DNA of 47,172 nucleotides from Sulfurimonas sp. GTDB lineage: Bacteria > Campylobacterota > Campylobacteria > Campylobacterales > Sulfurimonadaceae. Location: NCBI GenBank assembly GCA_026988245.1, contig JALSLR010000063.1, positions 1-47,172 of the forward strand. The letters are read 5' to 3'. The notes under the pieces are model-generated. The model was given only the letters and a program-made list of their open reading frames with translations. It was not told the DNA's origin and searched no databases. Below, one piece after another: positions 17,031 to 26,809 of this stretch (position 1 is its first letter; the number at the start of each line of letters is the position of its first letter). The position numbers and the translations under genes were made by a program.

Positions 17031-17053
17031 ATCTTACGCTTAATGCGTAAGAT
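17031..17053 (-). terminator. Hairpin terminator after DAHP synthase
   Basis: A perfect 9-bp stem (ATCTTACGC / GCGTAAGAT) with a 5-base loop lies 22 bases past the DAHP synthase stop. It is followed on the minus strand by a T-rich stretch (TATCTCTCT). It separates that gene from the six-gene operon. Confidence 0.65.
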
Positions 17054-17075
17054 GTTATTAAGGGAACCTCGAAAG

Positions 17076-18425
17076 TTATTTTTTAGCTTCTTTAAGAGTA
17101 TCAGCTATTAAAAATGCTAACTCTAATGATTGGTCAGCGTTTAGTCTTGGGTCACAATGCGTATGATAACGAGAGCTCAGATCTTCTTCTGTAACAGTAA
17201 AGCTACCACCGATACACTCAGTAACATTTTTACCAGTCATCTCTAAGTGAACACCGCCACCATAACTTCCCTCAGCTTTATGAACTTGGAAAAACTGTTT
17301 CATCTCAGTCAAAATTGCATCAACTGGACGAGTTTTATAGTTGTTTGAAGATTTGATAGTATTTCCATGCATTGGATCACAAGACCAAACTACATTCATC
17401 CCCTCAGCTTCGATAGCACGTATCAGTTTAGGCATACCATCGCCAACTTTATCTGCACCCATACGAACGATAATGTTCATACGACCAGCTTCATTTTTAG
17501 GGTTAAGAGTATTACAAAGTTTTACTAAATCTTCAGGGTCCATAGATGGTCCAGCTTTTACACCAATAGGGTTATTTATGCCCTTCATATATTCTATATG
17601 CGCACCATCAAGCTGACGTGTTCTATCGCCTATCCAGACCATATGCGCAGCAGTGTTGTACCATTCACCAGTTAAGGAATCTTTTCTAGTAAAAGCTTCT
17701 TCATAAGGAAGGAGTAAGGCTTCATGAGATGTATAAAAATCTGTTTCGCGTAAATTTCTATATGTTTTAGAAGTGATACCACAAGCCTTCATAAATTTTA
17801 ATGAACGTTCTATCTCTTGAGCTAGTTTTTCATACTGTTCTGCAACTTCACTTTTATGTGCAAAGTCTAAATTCCACGAATGTACTTGGTGCAAATCTGC
17901 CATACCACCTGTAGCAAAAGCACGAAGTAAATTTTGAGTAGCTGATGCTTGATTATACGCTTGTATCATACGCTCTGGATCAGGTATTCGTGCTTCTTTT
18001 GTGAACTCTACACCATTAATAATATCTCCACGATAGGAAGCCAACTCTATACCATCAAATGTTTCAGTATCGCTTGAACGAGGTTTAGCAAACTGCCCAG
18101 CTAATCTTCCTACTTTTACAACAGGTACACCTGCTGAGTAAGTCATAACAACTGCCATCTGCATTAAAACCTTAAAAGTATCACGAATATTGTTGGCATG
18201 AAACTCAGAAAAACTCTCAGCACAGTCCCCACCTTGAAGTAAAAAAGCATCACCATTTGCCACATCTGCAAGTTGTTCTTTTAAACGTCGAGCTTCACCA
18301 GCAAAAACTAATGGTGGATAAGATTTTAACTCTTTTAGAACCTTGTTTAATGCTACTTCATCTGTATATGTTGGTTGTTGTAAAATCGGCTTATTTTTCC
18401 AGCTATCTGGTGTCCAAGTACTCAT
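17076..18425 (-). CDS. aroG: Class II 3-deoxy-7-phosphoheptulonate (DAHP) synthase
   Basis: First enzyme of the shikimate pathway, condensing phosphoenolpyruvate and erythrose 4-phosphate; cytosolic and metal-dependent. The 449-residue length and [17 protein letters not shown] start are those of the plant-type class II family. Recognisable motifs are [10 protein letters not shown] (metal-site Cys), [34 protein letters not shown] and CDPMHGNT. No fused chorismate mutase or distinct regulatory domain is seen. AAGG lies 7 bases before the ATG. It appears monocistronic, with its own terminator. The symbol follows common usage in this phylum; aroF or aroH labels are also seen. Confidence 0.95.
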   Translation of the reverse strand: MSTWTPDSWKNKPILQQPTYTDEVALNKVLKELKSYPPLVFAGEARRLKEQLADVANGDAFLLQGGDCAESFSEFHANNIRDTFKVLMQMAVVMTYSAGVPVVKVGRLAGQFAKPRSSDTETFDGIELASYRGDIINGVEFTKEARIPDPERMIQAYNQASATQNLLRAFATGGMADLHQVHSWNLDFAHKSEVAEQYEKLAQEIERSLKFMKACGITSKTYRNLRETDFYTSHEALLLPYEEAFTRKDSLTGEWYNTAAHMVWIGDRTRQLDGAHIEYMKGINNPIGVKAGPSMDPEDLVKLCNTLNPKNEAGRMNIIVRMGADKVGDGMPKLIRAIEAEGMNVVWSCDPMHGNTIKSSNNYKTRPVDAILTEMKQFFQVHKAEGSYGGGVHLEMTGKNVTECIGGSFTVTEEDLSSRYHTHCDPRLNADQSLELAFLIADTLKEAKK

Positions 18426-18499
18426 ATTCTTGCCTTAAATGTATTATTTTTGACATTCTACAAAAAAGTACCTAAAAGCTTACTTTATGCTTTAGATAG

Positions 18500-18505
18500 T
18501 ATAAT
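18500..18505 (+). promoter_or_regulatory. Candidate -10 element of the dgc-cvpA-fur-lysS operon
   Basis: A perfect TATAAT lies 29 bases upstream of the diguanylate cyclase ATG, in the divergent gap with DAHP synthase. Confidence 0.45.
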
Positions 18506-18534
18506 GGCAATAATAATTTTCATAAGAAGCAGAA

Positions 18535-19452
18535 ATGGCAAAAATAAAATTTCAATCACTTATCCAAGAGATGTGTACAAATATACATAATTTTGTAAAC
18601 GAAAATGAGCAGATTTCAAAAGAGCATATTGTTGATTATCTGAAACACACGGCAGATCTAATCTCAAGTATTTCAAATGAAGAAATCAATTCATATCAAA
18701 CGAGCAACCATAATTTTGTAGAAGACTACAAAGAGATTGCCAAACAAACTCTCTCTTCTTATCAAGCAACAAATATAAAATTTACTGAACTTTCATCTCT
18801 ACAAGAGGAAGTGATTACAGAGTGTTCAAATGTTTCACATATAGACTTACCAAAACTTACTAGTAAATTCACAGATATACAAACAAACATGATAGATGAA
18901 GTAAATAAAGCAAACTCTATAATAACACAACTTTCAGCTCAAGTAAAAGAACTAGAAGAAAAATCAAACCTAGATTCCCTTACAAAAGTATTTAACCGTG
19001 GTGCCTTAGATACTTACCTTAACAAGTTGTGTTCACAAGAAAATATAAAGTACAACTTCCATCTTCTTATCTTAGATATAGATGATTTTAAACTTATAAA
19101 TGATCAATTTGGTCATGTCGCTGGGGATAAAATATTGATTTTCATCGCAAATATTCTGAAGAAAACTCTTCGTGATGGAGATAAAGTCTTTAGATATGGT
19201 GGTGAAGAGTTTGTCATCATCTTAAACCGTATAGAAGATGAACAATGTCAAATGATAACAAATAGAATACTTAAACTCATCAGTGGAAACAAGTTGATAT
19301 ATAAGGGACAAAACATTGGAGTAACTATCAGTATGGGTACCACTAAGTATGTAAATTCTGATACACAAGACACCATTATACATCGCGCAGATAAAGCCTT
19401 ATGTAAAGCTAAAAACAATGGAAAAAACCAAGTAGTAGTGGAGTTAGCATAA
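18535..19452 (+). CDS. Diguanylate cyclase (GGDEF protein)
   Basis: Makes the second messenger c-di-GMP from two GTP. Residues 1-145 are a helical, mostly polar region without membrane segments, ending in a coiled-coil-like linker that probably mediates dimerisation or sensing. The GGDEF domain starts at DSLTKVFNR (147-155). It carries the metal site DIDDFKLIND (181-190) and the active loop GGEEF (222-226). RDGD (213-216), five residues before that loop, is the RxxD inhibitory site, so product feedback is expected. There is no EAL domain. cvpA starts one base after its stop, so its expression is tied to cvpA, fur and lysS. Confidence 0.92.
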   Translation: MAKIKFQSLIQEMCTNIHNFVNENEQISKEHIVDYLKHTADLISSISNEEINSYQTSNHNFVEDYKEIAKQTLSSYQATNIKFTELSSLQEEVITECSNVSHIDLPKLTSKFTDIQTNMIDEVNKANSIITQLSAQVKELEEKSNLDSLTKVFNRGALDTYLNKLCSQENIKYNFHLLILDIDDFKLINDQFGHVAGDKILIFIANILKKTLRDGDKVFRYGGEEFVIILNRIEDEQCQMITNRILKLISGNKLIYKGQNIGVTISMGTTKYVNSDTQDTIIHRADKALCKAKNNGKNQVVVELA

Positions 19453-19453
19453 T

Positions 19454-20116
19454 ATGGAATTAAATTATTTTGACTTAGGTTCTATAGCAATTATTTTGCT
19501 ATTGGGCTTAAAGGGTATCATTAATGGATTTTTTAAGGAACTTTTTGGTCTTGTAGGCATAATAGGTGGTATATTTATAGCTTCAAGATTTGGTTCTAGC
19601 GTAGGCGGATATCTCAATGAAGCTATATTTAACTTTGATAATGAGGGTGCGATTAGTTTTACTGGATTTTTAGCTACATTAGCATTTTTTTGGCTTCTCA
19701 TGGTATCAGTAGGGTATGCATTTAAGAAGCTCTCAAAACTTAGTGGACTAGGTATTTACGACCGAATCTTAGGTTTTTTATTTGGGGCAAGTAAATTTTT
19801 TCTTATAGCCGCGGTCATTGTTCATGCTATGTATAATATAGCGGCATTAAGACCAAGTATAGACTCTTTTATGAGTACAAGTAAACTTTTTCCTGCTTTT
19901 GTTGCTACAGGCAGATTTATTATGAAACTAGACCCTATCGAGATTAGTGATGACATAAATGCGACTGTCGACAAGGGTACAGAACTGATTGAAGAGCAAA
20001 CACAAACGATGATTGATGAAAACTCAAAAAGTATTATTAAAGATGTAAAAGAACAAATAGCAAAACAGTTTGAAAATAATGTATCAATAAGTAATATCAT
20101 AAATAAGGAAAATTAG
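19454..20116 (+). CDS. cvpA: CvpA family membrane protein
   Basis: A 220-residue inner-membrane protein with four hydrophobic segments in the first ~135 residues. It has the CvpA pattern FDLGSIAIILLLGLKGIINGFFKELFGLVGIIGG, then GFLATLAFFWL, then ILGFLFGASKFFLIAAVI. A long acidic, helical cytoplasmic tail follows. In Escherichia coli CvpA is linked to colicin V production and bile/envelope stress; the exact role is unclear. The gene directly precedes fur, an arrangement also found in Campylobacter. It is one base from the upstream cyclase gene and abuts fur with no gap. Confidence 0.85.
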   Translation: MELNYFDLGSIAIILLLGLKGIINGFFKELFGLVGIIGGIFIASRFGSSVGGYLNEAIFNFDNEGAISFTGFLATLAFFWLLMVSVGYAFKKLSKLSGLGIYDRILGFLFGASKFFLIAAVIVHAMYNIAALRPSIDSFMSTSKLFPAFVATGRFIMKLDPIEISDDINATVDKGTELIEEQTQTMIDENSKSIIKDVKEQIAKQFENNVSISNIINKEN

Positions 20117-20587
20117 ATGTCAAACATCTCAACTAATTTTACAGAACGAACAATAGAATATGAACAACTTTTAGGTGACTTTAAAGTTTTACTCAAAAAA
20201 AATAATTTAAAATTTACGATTCAACGCGAAGTGATACTTGAGAGTCTCTATAACTCAGATGAACATCTCACTCCAGAATCACTGCACCACCTATTACAAG
20301 ATAAATTTTCAGAATTAAAAATAGGTATAGCAACCGTATACAGAACGCTTTCTCTTCTTGAAGACTCCAACATGGTTACCTCTCTCTCTTTTGGAGCACA
20401 AGGTAAAAAGTATGAATTAGGTGCGAAAGATCACCATGACCATTTGATATGTACAGAGTGTGGCTCTATAACAGAGTTTGTTGATGAAGAGATTGAGAGC
20501 AGACAACATAGTATAGCTGATGAATTAGGCTTCATAATGAAAGATCACTCTATGCAAATCTATGGTATCTGTAAAGATTGTAAATAA
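20117..20587 (+). CDS. fur: Ferric uptake regulator (Fur)
   Basis: Iron-responsive DNA-binding repressor, 156 residues. The N-terminal winged helix contains FTIQREVILESL and the recognition segment IGIATVYRTLSLL. The C-terminal dimerisation/metal domain contains HHDH (106-109) and two structural zinc pairs, CTEC (112-115) and CKDC (152-155). Fur and PerR are close relatives. I choose Fur because the cvpA-fur-lysS order matches the Campylobacter fur locus and because of the DHHDHLICTECG motif. AAGGA lies 7 bases before the ATG, which abuts the cvpA stop. No typical Fur box is evident in the gap before the operon. Confidence 0.88.
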   Translation: MSNISTNFTERTIEYEQLLGDFKVLLKKNNLKFTIQREVILESLYNSDEHLTPESLHHLLQDKFSELKIGIATVYRTLSLLEDSNMVTSLSFGAQGKKYELGAKDHHDHLICTECGSITEFVDEEIESRQHSIADELGFIMKDHSMQIYGICKDCK

Positions 20588-20616
20588 AAATAAATTAACT
20601 TAATTAAGGATAACGA

Positions 20617-22128
20617 TTGGCTTTTGAAAATAAATATGTGCAACAAAGAATTGAAAAAGCACAGCTACTCAAAGAGGCAGGTTTTAACCCCTACTCTAAC
20701 GACTCTCAAAGAAATACTACTATTGAGAAATATTTAAATGTAAATGAAGACATAGAAAATAAAGAAAATAAAAGAGATGAAAACCGTCATTACATTGTAA
20801 GTGGACGCATTAAACTTCTTCGAATTATGGGAAAAGCTAGTTTTGTCAAGATAGAAGATGAAAGTGGAATGCTTCAAGTATATGTAGCTCGTGACAATCT
20901 TCCCCAAGATTTTTATAATACTATTTTTAAGAAACATATTGAAGTTGGAGATATCATAGAAGTTGAGGGTTATCCTTTTATCACAGGTAAAGGTGAACTT
21001 TCCATCCATGCAACTGCACTTAAACTTCTTACAAAAGCAATTGCTCCACTTCCTGAAAAATTTCACGGGGTAACAGATAAAGAGATTCGATACAGAAAAA
21101 GATATCTAGACCTTATTATGAACGCAGAGGTACGTAAAACTTTTCAAACTCGTTCAAAAGTCATCTCTTTAACAAGAAGATTTTTTGAGGATAAAGGCTT
21201 TTTGGAAGTGGAAACTCCTATGATGCATCCTATACCAGGTGGAGCGAACGCTAAACCATTTGTAACTCATCATAATGCATTATCTATTGATAGATACTTA
21301 AGAATTGCCCCTGAGCTTTATCTCAAAAGACTTATAGTAGGTGGCTTTGAAGCTGTGTTTGAGATAAACCGTAACTTTAGAAACGAAGGTATGGATGCTA
21401 CACATAACCCTGAATTTACCTCAATAGAATTTTATTGGGCTTATAAAACCTATAAAGATTTAATAGAAATTACCAAAGAGTATTTTCAGTACCTCTTTGA
21501 ACATTTAGACCTTCCATCTCGTTTACCATATGGCGAATTGGAAGTTAATTTCAATAATTTTATGGAGATACCTCTCATAGAATCATTAACAAGTGTTGGC
21601 GGGGTTCCTGCAGAAGTAACAAATGACAAAGAAAAAATAATAAACTTCTTAAAATCAAAAAATATTACTGTTAAACCTAAACTCAACTTAGGGCAACTTC
21701 AAGGTGAACTTTTTGATGAATTTGTTGAAGAAAAACTCATTGACCCTACATTTATAACAGAGTACCCAGTAGAGATTTCTCCTCTTGCTCGTCGTAGCGA
21801 TGATAATCCAGCTATCACTGAAAGATTTGAACTTTTTATTGCTGGACGTGAGATTGCTAATGCTTTTAGTGAACTTAATGACCCTATTGACCAATATGAA
21901 CGTTTCAAAGGTCAGGTTGATGCTAAGGATGCTGGTGATGATGAGGCACATGAGATGGATGAAGACTTTATAGATGCTCTTAGCTATGGAATGGCTCCAA
22001 CTGCAGGTCAAGGAATCGGTATTGATAGACTTGTTATGTTACTGACAAATGAGCATAGCATAAGAGATGTACTTTTATTTCCTGCGATGAAACCTATTAG
22101 TAATGAAAAAGAAGAAGAAGAAAAATAA
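20617..22128 (+). CDS. lysS: Lysyl-tRNA synthetase (class II)
   Basis: Charges tRNA-Lys; cytosolic, 503 residues, normal length. The N-terminal OB-fold anticodon domain (about 50-150) includes [18 protein letters not shown]. The class II core shows motif 1 near [17 protein letters not shown]. Motif 2 is in [20 protein letters not shown] and motif 3 in [19 protein letters not shown]. The start is TTG at 20617-20619, supported by AAGGA at 20606-20610, 6 bases upstream; no ATG fits the N-terminus better. It is preceded by fur with a 29-base gap. In Campylobacter glyA normally follows lysS; here a terminator and the convergent serA follow. Confidence 0.97.
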   Translation: MAFENKYVQQRIEKAQLLKEAGFNPYSNDSQRNTTIEKYLNVNEDIENKENKRDENRHYIVSGRIKLLRIMGKASFVKIEDESGMLQVYVARDNLPQDFYNTIFKKHIEVGDIIEVEGYPFITGKGELSIHATALKLLTKAIAPLPEKFHGVTDKEIRYRKRYLDLIMNAEVRKTFQTRSKVISLTRRFFEDKGFLEVETPMMHPIPGGANAKPFVTHHNALSIDRYLRIAPELYLKRLIVGGFEAVFEINRNFRNEGMDATHNPEFTSIEFYWAYKTYKDLIEITKEYFQYLFEHLDLPSRLPYGELEVNFNNFMEIPLIESLTSVGGVPAEVTNDKEKIINFLKSKNITVKPKLNLGQLQGELFDEFVEEKLIDPTFITEYPVEISPLARRSDDNPAITERFELFIAGREIANAFSELNDPIDQYERFKGQVDAKDAGDDEAHEMDEDFIDALSYGMAPTAGQGIGIDRLVMLLTNEHSIRDVLLFPAMKPISNEKEEEEK

Positions 22129-22143
22129 ATCTATTAATCGTTA

Positions 22144-22163
22144 TCCATGCACTTATGCATGGA
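22144..22163. terminator. Convergent terminator between lysS and serA
   Basis: A perfect stem TCCATGCA/TGCATGGA (8 bp) with a CTTA loop lies 15 bases after the lysS stop and just after the serA stop. AT-rich sequence follows on both strands, with ATTTTT on the plus side. It may serve both genes. Confidence 0.6.
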
Positions 22164-22170
22164 CAATGAT

Positions 22171-23763
22171 TTAAATTTTTGCGTAATTTACAGTTATTGT
22201 TGCTTCAAGAGTATCCAAGGCTGTCATAGTATTTTCACTTACTGCACCGTCAACCAAGATAACTGCAAGAGCCTCACCCTTATCATTTCTCGATAATGAA
22301 AAGTCTGAAATATTAACATTATTATTTGCTAAAATGGTACCAACGCTTCCTATAACACCAGGAACGTCAGTATTTTTCACCATAACCATATCACCACGAA
22401 GAGCAACCTCAATATCGAAACCATTGATGGCTACAATACGTTGTACATTATCATCAAAGATAGTAGCACTTATAGTGGTTGTGCCTTCAGATGTGGTAAG
22501 TTTAATAGTAATGAGATTTTTAAATACACTTGAATCTCCACCATTCTCAGCTTCAATATTAATACCTTTTTCTTTAGCAACAAACTCTGCATTTACATAA
22601 TTAATAGTATCGCTAGAGTTTTGACTCATTGCACCAACAGCAACAAAGGTAGAAAGAGACTCAACATACTCAGCTATTTCACCGTAACCACTTACTTTGA
22701 TGCTAATGATTTGGCTTTTATTCATCTGAGACTCTAAGAAACCAATCCTTTGTCCCATCTCTAAAAATGGTTTAACAAAGGAAGGGATGGTACTTTCATC
22801 TATTGGTAAGTTCATAGCATGAGCATAAGAGATACCTTTAGCAGCAGCAATAGCATTTTGGGCTGCTTGTGTACCGATATTATACTGAGACTCAAAAGTA
22901 TTAGCACCTAAGTGCGGAGATACAGTCACATTGTCAAGATCTAAAAGAGGATGATTTATAGCAGGCTCCTTGATAAATACATCAATACCAGCAAAACGGA
23001 TTTTACCAGAAGTCAAACCTTTATAAAGTGCATCTTCATTATAAAGACCACCACGTGCACAGTTTATAAGAACTACACCATCTTTCATCTGAGCTATCTC
23101 AGCATCATTGATAATATCTAGTGTTTCTTTATTTTTTGGTGTATGGATAGTAATAATATCACATGCCAATATATCTGCAAAATCTTTTGTATATGTCATA
23201 TCTAAGTCAGTTACCTTAGATGGATGGATGTAGGGATCAAATGCAACAATATCCATTTCAAAAGCAGCTGCACGTTTTGCGACACGACTTCCTATATTAC
23301 CAAAACCGATAACACCTAGTTTTTTGCCTTTAAGCTCATAACCATACCACTTTTCGCGTTTCCAGATTCTATCAGTTTTTAAATGATTATGCGAATACGG
23401 AAACATTCTCATACAAGAGAGCATGTGTGTCATAGTAAGTTCAACTGCAGCTATAGTATTAGCTGTTGGTACATTCATAACTATAATACCCTCTTTTGAG
23501 CACCCTGGCATATCTACATTATCAACACCTACCCCAGCACGAACAATTGCTTTCATGTTTGTAGCTTTAGCGATAAACTTAGCATCAACGTCTGTTGAAC
23601 TTCTAGTAATCGCTACATCAGCTGTAGGAATAATTTTTTCAATTAACTCTGTTTTATCAACATCAGCTGCCATGATAAAATTAATATTTTCATCATTTTC
23701 AAGCATCTCAAGTCCAGCTTGGTGAATATGGTCACACACTACTACGTTATATTTTTTTTGCAT
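22171..23763 (-). CDS. serA: D-3-phosphoglycerate dehydrogenase
   Basis: First step of serine synthesis, oxidising 3-phosphoglycerate with NAD. It is the long 530-residue form. The catalytic/NAD domain has GVIGFGNIGSRVA (Rossmann glycines). The catalytic set is Arg in NCARGGL, Glu in FIKEPA, and His in SPHLGAN. This is followed by an allosteric substrate-binding domain (about 320-445) and a C-terminal ACT domain containing DVPGVIGSVGTILANNNVNI, which usually binds serine for feedback control. It lies at the end of the pheS-to-serA cluster and abuts the upstream small-protein gene. A hairpin terminator follows. Confidence 0.97.
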   Translation of the reverse strand: MQKKYNVVVCDHIHQAGLEMLENDENINFIMAADVDKTELIEKIIPTADVAITRSSTDVDAKFIAKATNMKAIVRAGVGVDNVDMPGCSKEGIIVMNVPTANTIAAVELTMTHMLSCMRMFPYSHNHLKTDRIWKREKWYGYELKGKKLGVIGFGNIGSRVAKRAAAFEMDIVAFDPYIHPSKVTDLDMTYTKDFADILACDIITIHTPKNKETLDIINDAEIAQMKDGVVLINCARGGLYNEDALYKGLTSGKIRFAGIDVFIKEPAINHPLLDLDNVTVSPHLGANTFESQYNIGTQAAQNAIAAAKGISYAHAMNLPIDESTIPSFVKPFLEMGQRIGFLESQMNKSQIISIKVSGYGEIAEYVESLSTFVAVGAMSQNSSDTINYVNAEFVAKEKGINIEAENGGDSSVFKNLITIKLTTSEGTTTISATIFDDNVQRIVAINGFDIEVALRGDMVMVKNTDVPGVIGSVGTILANNNVNISDFSLSRNDKGEALAVILVDGAVSENTMTALDTLEATITVNYAKI

Positions 23764-24243
23764 CTATTTATCCTCTTTATGCAGCCTAACTTCGGCTATA
23801 ATTTGGTAATTTTTCAGTACGCTAACTAAAGAATTTAGCTTTTTTATATCTTTTGAGTAAATATCCAACTCTACTCCTAGTTTATCGCGTTTAAGATAGT
23901 ACTTCAATTCATGTTGGGTTAGCTCCTCTTTTAAACAAAAGAGTTGATATGGGTCAATAAGAGAAGCGGATAATTTATAAATTATATTGCTAGTTATTTT
24001 TTCATCAAGGGAGGTTTCAACATAAACCTCATTAACAGGATAAAAATACCCTAGTCTTTGTGTTTTTGAAAAATGATTAAGCCAAATTTTTGCTTTATCT
24101 TTCGTAGATATAGCATTTTGAAGCTCAAGTGGTTCTAAATTATTAATTTTTTTTGAAGCATTAATGTTTATTAAAAACATTACTATAAAAATGGCAACCC
24201 CTACCCCAATAAGGGGAGTTAGCCACTTTAAAAGAGTATGCAT
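23764..24243 (-). CDS. Membrane-anchored protein of unknown function
   Basis: A 159-residue protein with one N-terminal membrane segment (about residues 8-27) and a soluble domain, likely periplasmic, with FYPVNEVYVETSLDEK and YYLKRDKLGVELDIYSKDIKKL. It contains one cysteine. No catalytic motif is recognised. A protein of similar size and topology sits between rpsA and serA in Campylobacter, so it is a conserved, uncharacterised Campylobacterota gene. It starts one base after the rpsA stop and abuts serA. Confidence 0.75.
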   Translation of the reverse strand: MHTLLKWLTPLIGVGVAIFIVMFLININASKKINNLEPLELQNAISTKDKAKIWLNHFSKTQRLGYFYPVNEVYVETSLDEKITSNIIYKLSASLIDPYQLFCLKEELTQHELKYYLKRDKLGVELDIYSKDIKKLNSLVSVLKNYQIIAEVRLHKEDK

Positions 24244-24244
24244 C

Positions 24245-25903
24245 TTACTTTATTTTGTCTTTAATTAAATCACCTAAAGAGTGTGATTCATTATCATTGA
24301 TTTCTTCAAGCATTTCTTGAGATTTAATATAGTCTAATTTTTTAACACTTAAACGGATACGGTCACGACGTGTATCAATAACAGCGATAGCAGCTTCTAT
24401 CTCTTGACCAGCTTCTAATTCTTCTTTAACTAATGGAGTCAAGTCTTCATCACGAATAAGGGCATCAACACCATCTTCAAGTGAAACAAATACGCCAAAG
24501 TCTTTAATATCACGGATAGTTCCAGTGATAGCAGTGTTTACTTTATGAGTTTTAGCAAATGCATCGATTGGTGACTCAAGTAAAGTTTTACGATTAAGTG
24601 AAATCTTTTGATCTTCTTCATTAATTTTTGCAATTTTTACTTCTATCTCATCACCAGATTTAAGAACATCTTTACATTTAGTATTTTTATCCCATGAGAT
24701 ATCTTGGTTATGTAAAAGACCTTCAACGCCTTCGATACGAACAAAAGCTCCAAAATCAGTTAAAGATGTTATCTCTCCAGTAACAACGTCACCTTCTGAG
24801 AATTTTTTCATAAACTCGTCAAATGGTTTTGGAAGTAATTTTTTAAGAGATACTCTTAATTTATGAGTTTTAGGGTTAATTTCTATAACTTCAACATCAA
24901 TTTCTTGACCAACTTCTAAGTAATCATTTGGATTTTTTACATTTTTATTCCAGCTTATTTCAGAGATATGTAAGAAACCTTCTATATCATTTCCTAGGTC
25001 AACAAATACACCATACGCTTCTACATTAGAAACTGTTACAGTGATTGTATCACCTTCATCTAATTCAGACTCAACCTCTTCCCATGGATCGGGATGAACA
25101 GCTTTAATAGAAAGAGATAAATGACGTTTATCTTTGTCGTATGAAATAGCCTTAACAGTTACTACATCGCCTTCATTGTAAAGCTTAGAAGGATTTACTG
25201 GACCCTTATAAGAAATCTCATTATAATGCACAAGACCATCAGCTCCACCAACATCAACAAACATACCATAAGAAGTAATTTTCTTGATAGTACCTTCAAC
25301 GATAGTATCTTCTTCCATAAGTTTATCAATAATCTCTTTTTTACGCTTACGCTCTTCATTGAAAAGTTTACGACGAGAAACTACTATCGAGTTTTCTTTT
25401 TCATCTACTTTAATAACTTGCGCTTTAATCTTACGACCAACAACTTCATCTGTATCTTTAAATGCTGCCAATGAACGTGGCATAAAGAAAGAAACTGCAT
25501 CTGCTTCAACAACATATCCACCACGATTTTTCTTTGTGATTATACCTTCGATGATTAACTCTTCAAAGTCATCTTTATGTGCATCAATAAACTCAATAGT
25601 TTTTTCTTGCTCTAAAACTTTTTTATATGAAATTTTTGGACGTTCATTATAGTATCCAATTATCATGACTTTAATCTTATCGCCCGTACCAAACTTAAGT
25701 TCACCAGATTCGTCACGAATCTCATCAAGGTTTAAAATACCTTCTAGCTTATCACCAACACCAACAAGTGCTCTATTGTCTTCTGCTTGCATCTCAACAA
25801 TCTCACCCTCAACTATACGGCTTGATTCTTGTTTCTTTTCTGTTGCAGCAAACATCTCTGCAAAATTTTCTTCTTCTTCAAATGATTCGTTATCGAACGC
25901 CAT
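24245..25903 (-). CDS. rpsA: 30S ribosomal protein S1
   Basis: Ribosomal protein that binds mRNA and helps start translation on structured leaders. 552 residues with six S1/OB repeats: about 28-85 (divergent), 104-170, 187-255, 272-342, 359-428 and 444-515. The later repeats carry the classic pattern YGMFVDVGGADGLVHYNEIS, YGVFVDLGNDIEGFLHISEISW, FGAFVRIEGVEGLLHNQDISW, and FGVFVSLEDGVDALI. An acidic N-terminal tail (ESFEEEENFAEMF) binds the ribosome. AGAGG precedes the ATG, and the 60-base gap to ispH holds an extended -10, so it has its own promoter as well as read-through. Confidence 0.96.
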   Translation of the reverse strand: MAFDNESFEEEENFAEMFAATEKKQESSRIVEGEIVEMQAEDNRALVGVGDKLEGILNLDEIRDESGELKFGTGDKIKVMIIGYYNERPKISYKKVLEQEKTIEFIDAHKDDFEELIIEGIITKKNRGGYVVEADAVSFFMPRSLAAFKDTDEVVGRKIKAQVIKVDEKENSIVVSRRKLFNEERKRKKEIIDKLMEEDTIVEGTIKKITSYGMFVDVGGADGLVHYNEISYKGPVNPSKLYNEGDVVTVKAISYDKDKRHLSLSIKAVHPDPWEEVESELDEGDTITVTVSNVEAYGVFVDLGNDIEGFLHISEISWNKNVKNPNDYLEVGQEIDVEVIEINPKTHKLRVSLKKLLPKPFDEFMKKFSEGDVVTGEITSLTDFGAFVRIEGVEGLLHNQDISWDKNTKCKDVLKSGDEIEVKIAKINEEDQKISLNRKTLLESPIDAFAKTHKVNTAITGTIRDIKDFGVFVSLEDGVDALIRDEDLTPLVKEELEAGQEIEAAIAVIDTRRDRIRLSVKKLDYIKSQEMLEEINDNESHSLGDLIKDKIK

Positions 25904-25934
25904 TACCTATACCTCTGTGTTTAAAAATTGCGTG

Positions 25935-25943
25935 ATTATACCA
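25935..25943 (-). promoter_or_regulatory. Extended -10 promoter for rpsA
   Basis: On the minus strand TGGTATAAT (TG, one base, perfect TATAAT) ends 31 bases before the rpsA ATG. It lies in the only sizeable gap of the pheS-to-serA cluster. Confidence 0.55.
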
Positions 25944-25963
25944 AAAATTTCATTATATAGGTA

Positions 25964-26809
25964 TTAATTAGAAAGATTTTTATTGATGTTTTTTTCTATC
26001 GCGTGGACTACGTTTTGAATTATCCAATCAGGAGTAGATGCTCCTGCACTGATTCCACAAAAATGCTTGCCTTTAAACCAAGAAAAGTCTAAGTCGTTTT
26101 CATCTTCGATATGGTAAGAATCTTGACAATTATCATGAGATATACTAAATAACTGTTTTGTATTAGAGGAGTTTTTTCCACCAATAACAAGCATGATATC
26201 AGCTTGTTTAGAAATATTTAGAACTGCTTCTTGATTTTCAAATGTTGCATTGCAAATAGTATTAAAAACTCTAACCTCTTTATAGCGAGGTATCAAGTAG
26301 TTTGCAACTTCCATATAATCTTCAACTTTTCTCGTTGTTTGTGCTATAAGAGCAATTTTTTCTTTTAATTTTAAATCTTTTAATTCTTTTGAACAAGTAA
26401 CTACCAATGCACCATGCGTAGCGTAAGATTTAACACCCTTGATCTCAGGATGAGCTTCATCTCCAAATATAACTACACTATACCCAGCTTCACTCATCTC
26501 TTGAGCTATCTCTTGAGGTTTTGTTACATATGGACAAGTTGCGTCTACTACATTTACTTTATTTTTTTTAAGTTCTGCAAGTTCATTTTTTTGTATTCCA
26601 TGTGTACGTACTATTGCTTTATCACCCTCTTTAAACACATTAAAATCATCTGTTAAGCCTACTTGGAAATCTGCATCAAGTCTTGCTATCTCTTTAGAGT
26701 TATGAATTAAAGGACCATAGGTTGAAGCATTTTTATTTTCTTCGGCTATCTTAATTGCACGTTTCACACCAAAACAAAAACCATAATTTTCAGCTAACTG
26801 TATCTTCAT
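25964..26809 (-). CDS. ispH: 4-hydroxy-3-methylbut-2-enyl diphosphate reductase
   Basis: Last step of the MEP isoprenoid pathway, an iron-sulfur enzyme making IPP and DMAPP. 281 residues. The three cluster-binding cysteines are visible: C12 (YGFCFGV), C92 (DATCPYV) and C186 (NTICNAT). Substrate-binding histidines are H36 (LIHNSKE), H70 (RTHG) and H120 (DEAHPE), with catalytic E122. SSNTKQL and the final GISAGASTPDWII are typical. Its ATG overlaps the aroA stop by 4 bases (ATGA). Products feed IspB, encoded later in this window. Confidence 0.97.
   Translation of the reverse strand: MKIQLAENYGFCFGVKRAIKIAEENKNASTYGPLIHNSKEIARLDADFQVGLTDDFNVFKEGDKAIVRTHGIQKNELAELKKNKVNVVDATCPYVTKPQEIAQEMSEAGYSVVIFGDEAHPEIKGVKSYATHGALVVTCSKELKDLKLKEKIALIAQTTRKVEDYMEVANYLIPRYKEVRVFNTICNATFENQEAVLNISKQADIMLVIGGKNSSNTKQLFSISHDNCQDSYHIEDENDLDFSWFKGKHFCGISAGASTPDWIIQNVVHAIEKNINKNLSN

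Noticed and set aside
18426-18534. A Fur box in front of the dgc-cvpA-fur-lysS operon
   Set aside because: No GATAAT-type hexamer array or 19-base palindrome is visible. AT-richness alone is not enough.
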